From Solirubrobacteraceae bacterium (GTDB lineage: Bacteria; Actinomycetota; Thermoleophilia; Solirubrobacterales; Solirubrobacteraceae): DNA of 41,532 nt. Position 1 is the stretch's first letter, and each line of letters begins with the position of its first letter. This document shows, piece after piece, positions 15,816-24,405 of this stretch. The notes under the pieces are model-generated. The model searched no databases. It had not been told where the DNA came from and saw only the letters and a program-made list of their open reading frames with translations. Made by a program: the position numbers and the translations under genes. Location of the stretch: contig JAICYC010000021.1 of assembly GCA_025934395.1 (NCBI GenBank), positions 1 to 41,532 of the forward strand. Reading direction: 5' to 3'.

Positions 15816-15832
15816 CGCGCGACCCAGCGCGC
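15815..15832. terminator. GC hairpin after meaB
   Basis: GCGCGC-GACCCA-GCGCGC: a 6-bp all-GC stem beginning at the last base of the meaB stop codon, in the 106-base gap before the convergent EEP gene. There is no T-tract, so it is a weak call. Confidence 0.35.
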
Positions 15833-15921
15833 GGGAGGGCGGCCGGCTCCAGAAAGGCCGCTGATCGCGCAGTAAGCGGTCCATGCACGCGGCTCGTGAG
15901 CGCGCACGCCCGGGTCGCCGC

Positions 15922-16617
15922 CTATGGCGTGGGCGTGCCGGGGCGGAGCGTCACCGCGAGCGGCAGGTGATCGGAGAGCTGCACGCGCCCAGCCTCCACG
16001 CGCACCTCGCGTGCGAGCCGCTGCGCCTCACCGCATGCATGCAGCCCGAGCGCGAACAGGTGGTCGACGTCGCGCCAGGCGACGTGCTCCGCCCCGCCGG
16101 CGGGCCGGGGCTCGCGCAGGTTCAGGTCGCCGCCCAGCACCAGCGGCCCGCCGCGCGCGAACGCGAGCGCAGCAACCCACAGGCGGCGCAGCTCGTCCTC
16201 GGCGAGCGGCACGCGCGCGCTGCCGTGGTGGTTGACGACGGTCGTCCCGCACCCGAGCCGCACGAGCTGCGCCACGCGCCGCTCGGGCCAGGTGCGGAGC
16301 CGCAGCGCGGCGTGCTCGGCGATCGCCCCGCGAGTCAGCACCGCGTTCGCGCCGCCCCCGTTGGACTTGATCGCATCCGGGTGACGCTCGGCCACGAGCC
16401 GGCGCAGCGCGGGCAGGGCGTTGCGCGAGGTCAGCGCGCGCCGCTGCTCGGCATCGCAGGCGCGTGCGAGCGGCTCGGCCCACCACGGCGGCACCTCCTG
16501 CAGCAGCGCCACGTCCCACCGCCACCCGGCGAGCATCCGGGCGAACTCGTCGCTCAGGTCGCGTCCCGCGGGGGGAACCGAGCGCCCGTGGAACAGGTTC
16601 CAGGTGAGGACCGTCAG
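15922..16617 (-). CDS. Endonuclease/exonuclease/phosphatase-family protein, start defective or non-canonical
   Basis: The frame reads a complete EEP fold: LTVLTWNLFH (motif with the metal-region Asn), WDVALLQEVPPWW (catalytic Glu), VVNHHGSARVPL, PLVLGGDLNLREP (Asp-x-Asn) and VQLSDHLPLAVTL (Asp-His). The first canonical start is ATG at 16536, which would delete the TWN strand. The homologous reading continues in frame to 16617, where only CTG is available, and an in-frame stop lies upstream at 16661-16663. A GTG overlapping the acyl-CoA dehydrogenase stop (16643) is one base out of frame. So this is CTG-initiated, a genuine frameshift, or a one-base sequence error. The substrate (nucleic acid, phosphoinositide or other phosphodiester) is unknown. 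It probably follows the dehydrogenase in one transcript. Confidence 0.75.
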   Translation of the reverse strand: MTVLTWNLFHGRSVPPAGRDLSDEFARMLAGWRWDVALLQEVPPWWAEPLARACDAEQRRALTSRNALPALRRLVAERHPDAIKSNGGGANAVLTRGAIAEHAALRLRTWPERRVAQLVRLGCGTTVVNHHGSARVPLAEDELRRLWVAALAFARGGPLVLGGDLNLREPRPAGGAEHVAWRDVDHLFALGLHACGEAQRLAREVRVEAGRVQLSDHLPLAVTLRPGTPTP

Positions 16618-16639
16618 CGGCGAGCGCTCGCGCGTGCCC

Positions 16640-17791
16640 TCACGCTCCGAGCGCGCGCGCGATCACCATCTGCTGCACCTCGTCGGTTCCCTCGCCGATC
16701 GTGAGGATCTTCGCGTCGCGGTAGAACCGGCACACGGGGTACTCCTCGATGAAGCCGTAGCCGCCGTGGATCTGCACCGCCTCCTCGCTGCAGCGCACCG
16801 CGAGACGCCCCGTCTTGAGCTTCGCCTGCGCGGCGGTCAGCGTGAAGTTGCGCCCCGCGTCCTTCTCCAGCGCGGCCTTGTGCACCAGCAGCCGCGCCGC
16901 TGCGATCTCTGTGGCCATGTCGGCGAGCTTGCCCTGGATCGCCTGGAACTTCGAGATCGGCTTGCCGAACGCGCGGCGCTCCTTTGCGTACTTCAGCGCC
17001 TCGTCGAGCGCGCCCTGGGCGAGCCCCACGCCCATCGCCGCCACGCCGATCCGGCCGATGTCGAGGATGTGCAGGAACTGGCGGAAGCCGGCGCCCCGCG
17101 GACCGAGCAGGTTCTCCTCGGGGACCGTGCAGTGCTCGAAGGTGAGCGGGCGCGTGTCGGACGCGTTCCAGCCCATCTTGCGATAGGGCTCGCCCTGCTC
17201 GTAGCCCGGGGTGCCGTTGGGGACGAGGATGTTCGAGATCTCCTTGCCGCCGTCGGCGGCCTCTGCGCCCGTCACCGCCGTGATCGCAACGACCCCCGAG
17301 ATGTCGGTGCCCGCGTTGGTGATGAACTGCTTCGCGCCGTTGATCGTCCAGGCGCCGTCGCGGAGCTCCGCGCGCGTGCGCGTGTTGCCCGCGTCAGAGC
17401 CGGCCTCGGGCTCGGTCAGCCCGAACGCTCCGAGCACCTCGCCGGAGCACAGCCGCGGGAGCCACTCGCGCTTCTGCTCCTCGCTGCCGAACAGGTAGAT
17501 CGGCTGGGTGCCCAGCGACGTGTGCGCGCACAGCGTGATCGCAACGGAGGAGTCCACGCGCGTGAGCTCCTCCACGGCGAGCGCGTACGCGAGCGTGTCG
17601 CCGCCCCCGCCGCCGTACTCCTCGGGGAACGGGATCCCCATCAGGTTGAGCTCTCCGAGCTTCGCCACGATCTCGTAGGGGAACGCCTTGCGGCGGTCGA
17701 GCTCCTCGGCCACAGGCGCGACCTCCCCCTCCGCGAAGTCGCGGACCGTGCGCCGGATCAGCTCGTGGTCTGGGGAGAGCTCGAAGTCCAC
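16640..17791 (-). CDS. Acyl-CoA dehydrogenase
   Basis: 383 residues from GTG 17791 (VDFELSPDHELIRRTVRDFA), the usual family start. An ATG at 17812 would add seven residues and overlap the aminopeptidase stop. It is a flavoprotein catalysing alpha,beta-dehydrogenation of acyl-CoA, with electrons passed to ETF. Signatures are FGLTEPEAGSD (first PROSITE-type motif), SVAITLCAHTSLGTQPI, QIHGGYGFIEEYPVCRFYRD and the catalytic base Glu367 in IGEGTDEVQQMV, the position used by short/medium-chain enzymes. It follows pepA on the same strand. EtfB, EtfA and ETF-QO, its predicted electron acceptors, are at 22.6-26.2 kb. Substrate chain length cannot be read from the sequence. Confidence 0.94.
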   Translation of the reverse strand: MDFELSPDHELIRRTVRDFAEGEVAPVAEELDRRKAFPYEIVAKLGELNLMGIPFPEEYGGGGGDTLAYALAVEELTRVDSSVAITLCAHTSLGTQPIYLFGSEEQKREWLPRLCSGEVLGAFGLTEPEAGSDAGNTRTRAELRDGAWTINGAKQFITNAGTDISGVVAITAVTGAEAADGGKEISNILVPNGTPGYEQGEPYRKMGWNASDTRPLTFEHCTVPEENLLGPRGAGFRQFLHILDIGRIGVAAMGVGLAQGALDEALKYAKERRAFGKPISKFQAIQGKLADMATEIAAARLLVHKAALEKDAGRNFTLTAAQAKLKTGRLAVRCSEEAVQIHGGYGFIEEYPVCRFYRDAKILTIGEGTDEVQQMVIARALGA

Positions 17792-17795
17792 CGTG

Positions 17796-19304
17796 TCAGC
17801 CCTGCGCGGCATAGGAGCGCGCCAGCTCCACCAGCAGCCGCACGCCGTAGCCGGAGGCGCCCTTGCCCACGTACTCCCGCCCGAGCTCCCAGGCGGAGCC
17901 CGCGATGTCGAGGTGCGCCCAGGGCACCTCGCCCACGAAGTTCGACAGGAACGCGCCGCCCACGATCGTGCCCGCCTTGCGTGCCTCGGGCGCGTTGTCG
18001 AGGTCGGCGTAGGTGCCCTTGATCAGCTCGTCGTACTCGGCGTGCAGCGGCAGCCGCCACACGGTCTCTCCCGTGCGCTCGCCCGCCTGCACGAGGCGCT
18101 CGACGAGCTCGTCGTCGTTGCTCATCAGGCCCGCGTATGTGGAGCCGAGCGCGACGATCACCGCGCCCGTGAGCGTCGCGAGGTCGACGATCCGCTCCGC
18201 GCCCTCTGCGCGCGCGTGGCACAGGCAGTCCGCCAGCACCAGCCTGCCCTCGGCGTCGGTGTTGTTGATCTCGATCGTCTTGCCGTTGGACGCCGTGACG
18301 ATGTCACCCGGCTTCACCGCACCCCCGCTCGGGAGGTTCTCCGTCGCCCCCACCACCGCCACGAGGCGGATCGGCAGCCGCAGGCGGGCGATCGCCGCGG
18401 TCGCGCCGATCACCGCCGCGCCGCCGGACATGTCGAACTTCATCTCCGACATCTTCGCCCCCGGCTTCAGCGAGATGCCGCCGCTGTCGAACGTCACGGC
18501 CTTGCCCACCAGCCCCAGCACCGGGCCGCGCGCTCCGGCGCCCTGCGTGCCGTCGCCCGGGGCGCCGTTCCCCGAGGCGCCGTCCCCCGACGGTCCGTCG
18601 TATCGGAGCGTGATCAGCGCCGGCTCCTGCTCGGAGCCCTGCGCGACCGCAGCGAACGCGCCCATCCCGCGCGCCACGATCTGCTCACGCCCCTCGACCT
18701 CCACCGACAGACCGTCGATCTCCTGGGCGAGCGAGCGCGCGTGCTCGGCGAGCGCGGTCGGTGTGAGGTCGTTGGCAGGCCTGTTCTGCAGATCGCGCGC
18801 GCCGTTGACCGCGTCGGCGACGAGCGCCGCGGCTGCCACCGCCTCGGCGTCCACCGACGTGCCCGCGATCACCAGCCGTTCGAGCGCCCGGGGAGGCGCG
18901 TGCTCGCCCTCGGGGCGCTCGGACTTGTTGCGCTCGTACCGGTAGTCGCGCAGGATCGTGCCCTCCACCAGGGCTCCCGGGATGGCGGCGTCCTCGCCGG
19001 GCACCAGCCAGCACAGCGTGCTCGCCGAGAGCTCGCGCGCTCGCGCGGCCACGACCGCCGCCGCCGCACGCGCGTGCTCGTGGTCGAAGTCCTCACGCGC
19101 GCCGAGCCCCACGACGATCCAGCGCGCGCCCTCCGCGTGCACCACCGCGAGCGCCCGGGGAGCGCGGCGCGCCTCGCCCGAGGCGAGCAGCTCGCCGACC
19201 TCCGCGGGCACCCCCGCGGGCGCGTCCTCGCCCTCGAACACCCCCAGCGCGAACGTGTCTGCGAGTCCCGCAGCGGGGCGCTCGGTGGTTGCGCTGACGT
19301 CCAT
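17796..19304 (-). CDS. pepA: Leucyl aminopeptidase (M17 family)
   Basis: About 502 residues from ATG 19304 (MDVSATTERP); GTG 19313 is three codons earlier. It is a dinuclear-metal, hexameric exopeptidase. The catalytic domain has GLVGKAVTFDSGGISLKPG (metal Lys/Asp region), MSEMKFDMSGGAAVIGA, and the signature NNTDAEGRLVLAD with its catalytic Arg and metal Asp/Glu. The C-terminus is WAHLDIAGSAW. Between the N- and C-domains there is a Gly-rich insert of five pentapeptides (G-[DNA]-G-x-x) encoded by a 15-bp tandem repeat. TATATC on the minus strand lies nine bases before the ATG. The gene is followed almost immediately by the acyl-CoA dehydrogenase. Confidence 0.94.
   Translation of the reverse strand: MDVSATTERPAAGLADTFALGVFEGEDAPAGVPAEVGELLASGEARRAPRALAVVHAEGARWIVVGLGAREDFDHEHARAAAAVVAARARELSASTLCWLVPGEDAAIPGALVEGTILRDYRYERNKSERPEGEHAPPRALERLVIAGTSVDAEAVAAAALVADAVNGARDLQNRPANDLTPTALAEHARSLAQEIDGLSVEVEGREQIVARGMGAFAAVAQGSEQEPALITLRYDGPSGDGASGNGAPGDGTQGAGARGPVLGLVGKAVTFDSGGISLKPGAKMSEMKFDMSGGAAVIGATAAIARLRLPIRLVAVVGATENLPSGGAVKPGDIVTASNGKTIEINNTDAEGRLVLADCLCHARAEGAERIVDLATLTGAVIVALGSTYAGLMSNDDELVERLVQAGERTGETVWRLPLHAEYDELIKGTYADLDNAPEARKAGTIVGGAFLSNFVGEVPWAHLDIAGSAWELGREYVGKGASGYGVRLLVELARSYAAQG
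18535..18600. repeat. 15-bp tandem repeat inside pepA
   Basis: Units at 18550-18564, 18565-18579 and 18580-18594, with diverged partial copies on either side, share the pattern CCGTyCCCCGrsGCG. On the coding (minus) strand they give pentapeptides GDGPS, GDGAS, GNGAP, GDGTQ and GAGAR. This is an in-frame, probably length-variable linker. Confidence 0.8.
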
Positions 19305-19313
19305 CGCCGCCAC

Positions 19314-19319
19314 GATATA
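19314..19319 (-). promoter_or_regulatory. -10 box of pepA
   Basis: The minus strand reads TATATC, nine bases, then ATG (19304). No ribosome binding site is visible, so this is near-leaderless. Confidence 0.4.
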
Positions 19320-19386
19320 CGGCTGCGCCGTGCCTCGCGGGTCCGCGCCGGCGCCCCTGCGGCGGGGTCCGCGGCGGACGGTCCAC

Positions 19387-19392
19387 TACCAT
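19387..19392 (+). promoter_or_regulatory. Candidate -10 box for the thiolase operon
   Basis: TACCAT lies 51 bases before the ATG at 19444. AGGAG at 19427-19431 is the likely ribosome binding site in the leader. Confidence 0.3.
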
Positions 19393-19443
19393 TCTCGTCC
19401 TTCCCCGCACTGCTGCACGACCCCACAGGAGACTCCGATTCCC

Positions 19444-20615
<1,172 letters not shown>

Positions 20616-20619
<4 letters not shown>

Positions 20620-21470
20620 GCGCGGCGGGCGCGTCGAGCAACGGGTCCGCCCCGCACGCGCCGGACGGCGCCGCCCGGGGCGCCGCGTTCTTCGACCTCG
20701 ACAAGACGCTGATGGCCGGGTCGTCGGGGATCTTCTTCGCGCGCGCGGCCTACGAGAGCGGCATGATCAGCCGCCGCCGTCTGGCGCGCGACGCCTACGA
20801 GAACTTCCGGTTCCGCCTCCTGGGCTCGACCGACGATCGCGCCGACGACGTGCGCAAGCGGGTGGGGCAGATGATCGCGGGCGTGCGGGTGCGCGACCTC
20901 GAGCGGCTCTCGCCGCGCGTGCTCGCAGGCGTGCTACCGCGCCTGTACCCGGAGATGCTCGACCGCGCCTACGCCCACCAGGACGAGGGCATGCCCGTCT
21001 ACATCCTCACCGCCGCCTCGCAGGAGATGGCCGATCTGCTCGCACGCGTGCTCGCCTTCGACGGCGGTATCGGCTCGCGCTCGGAGATCGTCGACGGCCG
21101 CTACACGGGGCGCCCGGCGGGACCGTTCAACTACCGCGAGGGCAAGGTGCTCGCGATGGCGGAGGTGGCCGAGCGCGACGGCATCGACCTGGCCGTCTCG
21201 TGCGCGTACTCGGACTCGGAGTCAGACCTGCCGATGCTGCGCGCGGTGGGCCACGCGGTGGTGGTCAACCCCGACACCGCGCTGCGGCGGATCGCGCTGC
21301 AGGAGGGGTGGGAGATCCTCGAGCTCGACCAGCTCGCGCGACGGCTGAAGCTGCTCGCCCTCGGCGGCGCGGCGGTTGCGGCGGCGGCGCTCGCGCCCGC
21401 ACCCGCACGGCAGCGCGTCCGCGGGCTGGGGCGGCCGCGGCGGGGCGCCGGCGCCGGGGGAGGCGCGTGA
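20616..21470 (+). CDS. HAD-IB family phosphatase (SerB-like)
   Basis: 284 residues from GTG 20616, overlapping the thiolase stop by four bases (GTGA). HAD motif I is AAFFDLDKTLMAGSS, with nucleophile Asp27 and acid Asp29. Motif II is VYILTAASQEM (Thr/Ser) and motif III/IV AYSDSESDLPMLRAVGHAV. The helical cap around residues 45-115 (FRFRLLGSTDDRADDVRKR) fits the IB subclass found in phosphoserine phosphatase relatives. A hydrophobic C-terminal helix (LLALGGAAVAAAALAPAP) may anchor it at the membrane. In actinobacteria such proteins often accompany lipid acyltransferases. The substrate is unknown; a phosphorylated lipid or sugar is inference. Confidence 0.88.
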
Positions 21471-21994
21471 TCGCGCCCGCCTACCGGCGCCAGCTCGGGC
21501 GGCTGATGGGCCGGCTCGCGTTCCGCAAGCTGCTCGGTCAGCGGCTGCGGTGCGCGGCGTGGCGCGCGCTCGGCGCGCGCATCGAGGACAACGTCAAGAT
21601 CGGCGCGCGGGTGTGGATCCGCTGGCCCGCCAACGTCAGCATCGGCTCGGGCACCAAGCTCGGCGGGCGCATCTGGCTGGACGCAGGCGGCGGCATCGAG
21701 ATCGGGCGCAACGCGCTGATCACCGACGAATGCTCGGTGCTCTCGGTCGAGCACGACCTCGACAGCCCGCGCTTCCAGATGGAGCGCTCGAAGGTGCGGA
21801 TCGGCGACTACACGTGGCTTCCCTACCGGGTGATCGTGATGCCGGGGACGACGATCGGCGACTACGCCGTGGTCGGCTCGGGCAGCGTGGTGACGGGCGA
21901 GGTCGCGCCCTACGCGGTGGTGGCGGGCAACCCCGCGCGCGAGATCCGCAAGCGCGCGGACGTGCCTTACCACTACGTGCCCAGCACCATGTGA
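21467..21994 (+). CDS. Hexapeptide-repeat acyltransferase (WcaF/LacA type)
   Basis: 175 residues from GTG 21467, overlapping the HAD gene stop by four bases, with GGGGGAGG just upstream as ribosome binding site. The N-terminal helix LMGRLAFRKLLGQRLRCAAW is followed by beta-helix rungs: VKIGARVWIRWPANVSIGSG, IEIGRNALITDECSVLSVEH (catalytic His), VRIGDYTWLPYRVIVMPG, TIGDYAVVGSGSVVTGEVAP and VVAGNPAREI, the classic ending of CoA-dependent sugar O-acetyltransferases. The acceptor is unknown. It is unrelated in detail to the acyltransferase at 14047, which is longer and has a different N-terminus. Confidence 0.88.
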   Translation: MIAPAYRRQLGRLMGRLAFRKLLGQRLRCAAWRALGARIEDNVKIGARVWIRWPANVSIGSGTKLGGRIWLDAGGGIEIGRNALITDECSVLSVEHDLDSPRFQMERSKVRIGDYTWLPYRVIVMPGTTIGDYAVVGSGSVVTGEVAPYAVVAGNPAREIRKRADVPYHYVPSTM

Positions 21995-22004
21995 GGGCGC
22001 TCTC

Positions 22005-22010
22005 TAGAAT
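22005..22010 (+). promoter_or_regulatory. -10 box upstream of the B12-binding protein gene
   Basis: TAGAAT lies 72 bases before ATG 22083, in an otherwise very GC-rich gap. It is one of several TAG-type boxes in the window. Confidence 0.4.
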
Positions 22011-22082
22011 CCCGCGCGGCCTGGCGCTGCGGCGCCGCGCGCGGTCGCGCGCGTGGGCTCCGACGCCCGGCACGCAACAGCA

Positions 22083-22505
22083 ATGTCCGCAAACGCCTCC
22101 AGCACCCAGAGCAAGATCCGCGTCGTCGTGGCCAAGCCCGGCCTCGACGGGCACGATCGCGGCGCGAAGATCATCGCGCGGGCGCTGCGCGACGCGGGCA
22201 TGGAGGTCATCTACACGGGCCTGCACCAGACGCCCGAACAGATCGTCGAGACGGTGATCCAGGAGGACGCCGACGCGGTCGGCCTCTCGATCCTCTCGGG
22301 TGCGCACATGACGCTCGTGCCGCGGGTGGTCGAGCTGCTGCGCGAGCAGGGGGTCGACGACGTGGTGGTCACCGTCGGCGGCACGATCCCCGCAGATGAC
22401 ATCCCGGAGCTCAAGAGCCTCGGCGTGGCCGAGGTGTTCACGCCGGGCGCGCCCACGCAGGCGATCGTGGACTTCATTCGCGGCGCCGCCGCCGGCCGGC
22501 ACTGA
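22083..22505 (+). CDS. Cobalamin-binding domain protein, methylmalonyl-CoA mutase C-terminal type
   Basis: 140 residues from [11 protein letters not shown] (a GTG at 22053 is also in frame). It is essentially one Rossmann-like B12 domain: [20 protein letters not shown] contains the DxHxxG motif whose His replaces the lower axial ligand. Then come [37 protein letters not shown] and [20 protein letters not shown]. Archaea and many bacteria encode this small subunit separately from the mutase large subunit; together with MeaB (14847) it indicates a split, adenosylcobalamin-dependent acyl-CoA mutase. The large subunit is not in the window. Which mutase (methylmalonyl-, ethylmalonyl-, hydroxyisobutyryl-CoA) cannot be told from this subunit. 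Confidence 0.92.
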   Translation: MSANASSTQSKIRVVVAKPGLDGHDRGAKIIARALRDAGMEVIYTGLHQTPEQIVETVIQEDADAVGLSILSGAHMTLVPRVVELLREQGVDDVVVTVGGTIPADDIPELKSLGVAEVFTPGAPTQAIVDFIRGAAAGRH

Positions 22506-22521
22506 TTGACTCGTCAGTCAA
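22506..22521. promoter_or_regulatory. Palindromic operator candidate before etfB
   Basis: TTGACT-CGTC-AGTCAA, a perfect 6-bp inverted repeat spaced by four bases. It starts right after the preceding stop codon and lies 13 bases before the TAGCAT box. The form suits a TetR- or GntR-type dimer. Regulators of acyl-CoA oxidation in actinobacteria commonly bind such sites; which one acts here is unknown. Confidence 0.5.
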
Positions 22522-22534
22522 CCGCGCGAACAGG

Positions 22535-22540
22535 TAGCAT
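22535..22540 (+). promoter_or_regulatory. -10 box of the etfBA operon
   Basis: TAGCAT, followed by a leader of about 30 bases with AAGGAG (22557-22562) ahead of the ATG at 22574. Confidence 0.45.
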
Positions 22541-22573
22541 CGCACCCAACAGACCCAAGGAGTTGCTCAAGAG

Positions 22574-23365
22574 ATGAAGATATGCGTCCTCGTCAAGGAG
22601 GTTCCGGACGCCGCCGTCGAGAAGAGGATCGACACCTCGACGGGGCGCATGGACCGTAGCGGCGAGAAGAACCTGAACCCCTACGACACGCACGCGATCG
22701 AGGCCGCGATGCAGATCAAAGAGGGCGGCGCCGTGCCCGTCGAGGAGGTCGTCGCGGTCACGATGGGCCCCGAGAGCGCCGTGCGCGCGCTGCACAAGGC
22801 CGTCTCGCTCGGCGCGGACCGCTCCGTGCACCTCAGCGACCCCGCCGTGGCGGGCTCCGACGTGGCAGCCACGGGCTACGCGCTCGCCAAGACGCTGCAG
22901 AAGGAGAGCCCCGACCTGGTGCTGCTCGGCCAGCAGTCAGACGACGGCGAGTGCTACACGATCGGCGCGGTCGTGGCCGAGCACCTCGGCATGCCCTCGC
23001 TCACCCAGGTGATCAAGATGGACGTGGAGGGCGAGGCGCTGCGCTGTGAGCGCCAGGCCGAGTACGGGTACGACACCGTGCAGGTGAAGCTGCCCGCCGT
23101 GATCTCCGTCGGCGACGCGATCAACGAGCCGCGCTACCCCTCGCTGAAGGCGATCATGGGCGCCAAGAAGAAGCCGCTGGAGACGGTCACCACGGGCGAC
23201 GTTCAGATCGACGCGAGCAAAGTGGGCGGCGAGAACTCCGCCGCGCAGTGGGTCGCCGCCAAGGCGCCCCCCGCGAAGGCCGCCGGCGAGATCATCGAGG
23301 ACGAGGACACCGGGGAAACGGTCGAAAAAATCGTCAGCTGGCTCGACGAGCGCAAGCTCATCTAA
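22574..23365 (+). CDS. etfB: Electron transfer flavoprotein beta subunit
   Basis: 263 residues. The start MKICVLVKEVPDAAVEKRID follows AAGGAG. The AMP-binding ETF beta fold is clear: NPYDTHAIEAAMQI, VVAVTMGPESAVRALHKAVS (family signature region), LVLLGQQSDDGECYTIGAVV and the docking segment LPAVISVGDAINEPRYPSLKAIMGAKKKP. With EtfA it takes electrons from acyl-CoA dehydrogenases and hands them to ETF-QO. The C-terminal tail (IIEDEDTGETVEKIVSWLDE) is typical of actinobacterial members. It is followed 16 bases later by etfA, with AAGGAGG between them at the end of this gene. Confidence 0.96.
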   Translation: MKICVLVKEVPDAAVEKRIDTSTGRMDRSGEKNLNPYDTHAIEAAMQIKEGGAVPVEEVVAVTMGPESAVRALHKAVSLGADRSVHLSDPAVAGSDVAATGYALAKTLQKESPDLVLLGQQSDDGECYTIGAVVAEHLGMPSLTQVIKMDVEGEALRCERQAEYGYDTVQVKLPAVISVGDAINEPRYPSLKAIMGAKKKPLETVTTGDVQIDASKVGGENSAAQWVAAKAPPAKAAGEIIEDEDTGETVEKIVSWLDERKLI

Positions 23366-23381
23366 GGAGGAGCCCACCGAA

Positions 23382-24362
23382 ATGTCCAACATCCTGGTCT
23401 ACGCGCTGCACTACGACGGCGCGATCAACAAGAACTCGCTGGGCGCGGTCTCCGAGGGCGCGAAGCTCGCCGCCGAGCTGGGCGGCGAGGCCCACGCGCT
23501 CCTGCTCGGCGAGAACGTCCCGCAGGACGTGGCCGCCTCGCTCGGCAGATACGGCGCCAAGAAGGTGCTGATCGCGGAGGGCCCCGAGGGGCTCGCCCAG
23601 CCGCTCGTCGACGCGATGGCGAAGGCGATCACCGACGGCGGCTACAAGTACGCGCTGTTCGGCGGCGGCCTGCTCGGGTTCGAGATCGGCGCGGGCCTGG
23701 CGGCTCGCCTCGGCGCGGGCGTGGCGATGGAGGTCACCGCGGTGCGCGCCGAGGGTGGCGAGCTCGTCGCCGAGCGCCCGATCCTGGGTGACTCGGCGAT
23801 CTCCGAGATCAAATACCGCTCGCCCGTCGGGATCATCATCGGGCGACTGAACGCGTTCGAGGCGAAGGACACCGGCGGCGCGGACGCCCCGGTCGAGCAG
23901 CTCAGCTTCGAGCTCTCGGCGCACTCGACGCAGGCGACGATGGTCACGCGCGGCGAACAGCGCGGCGCGGACGTCGACATCGAGGGCGCCGACATCCTCG
24001 TCGCGGGCGGTCGCGGCCTCGGCAAGGCCGAGGGCTTCGAGCTCTGCGAGCAGCTCGCGGCGGCGTTCGGCGGCAACAGCGCCGTGGCGGCGACGCGCGC
24101 GGTGGTCGACGCGGGCTGGTACCCCTACGCGGCGCAGATCGGTCAGACCGGCAAGACGGTCGCGCCGAAGCTGTACCTCGCAGCGGGCATCTCCGGCGCG
24201 ATCCAGCACAAGGTGGGTATGCAGAGCTCCGAGAACATCGTGGCGATCAACAAGGACGCGAACGCCCCGATCTTCGAGTTCTCCGACCTCGGTGTGGTCG
24301 GCGACCTGAACAAGATCCTGCCCAAGCTGACCGAAGCGGTGAAGGCCAAGAAGGGGAGCTGA
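23382..24362 (+). CDS. etfA: Electron transfer flavoprotein alpha subunit
   Basis: 326 residues. The N-terminal domain begins [20 protein letters not shown]. The C-terminal FAD domain carries [42 protein letters not shown] and the signature [21 protein letters not shown], followed by [23 protein letters not shown]. All expected FAD contacts of the family are present and the length is normal. It is the second gene of the etfB-etfA-ETF-QO operon; AAGGAGG lies directly upstream. It forms a heterodimer with EtfB in the cytoplasm. Confidence 0.96.
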   Translation: MSNILVYALHYDGAINKNSLGAVSEGAKLAAELGGEAHALLLGENVPQDVAASLGRYGAKKVLIAEGPEGLAQPLVDAMAKAITDGGYKYALFGGGLLGFEIGAGLAARLGAGVAMEVTAVRAEGGELVAERPILGDSAISEIKYRSPVGIIIGRLNAFEAKDTGGADAPVEQLSFELSAHSTQATMVTRGEQRGADVDIEGADILVAGGRGLGKAEGFELCEQLAAAFGGNSAVAATRAVVDAGWYPYAAQIGQTGKTVAPKLYLAAGISGAIQHKVGMQSSENIVAINKDANAPIFEFSDLGVVGDLNKILPKLTEAVKAKKGS

Positions 24363-24405
24363 CCGGACCCGGGCGGCTGCGCCAACCAGAGGAGCGTGAT
24401 CGGCG

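Noticed and set aside
22506-22540. TTGACT plus TAGCAT as a -35/-10 pair for etfB
   Set aside because: The spacer is 23 bases, too long for a sigma-70 promoter. TTGACT is better explained as half of the perfect palindrome.
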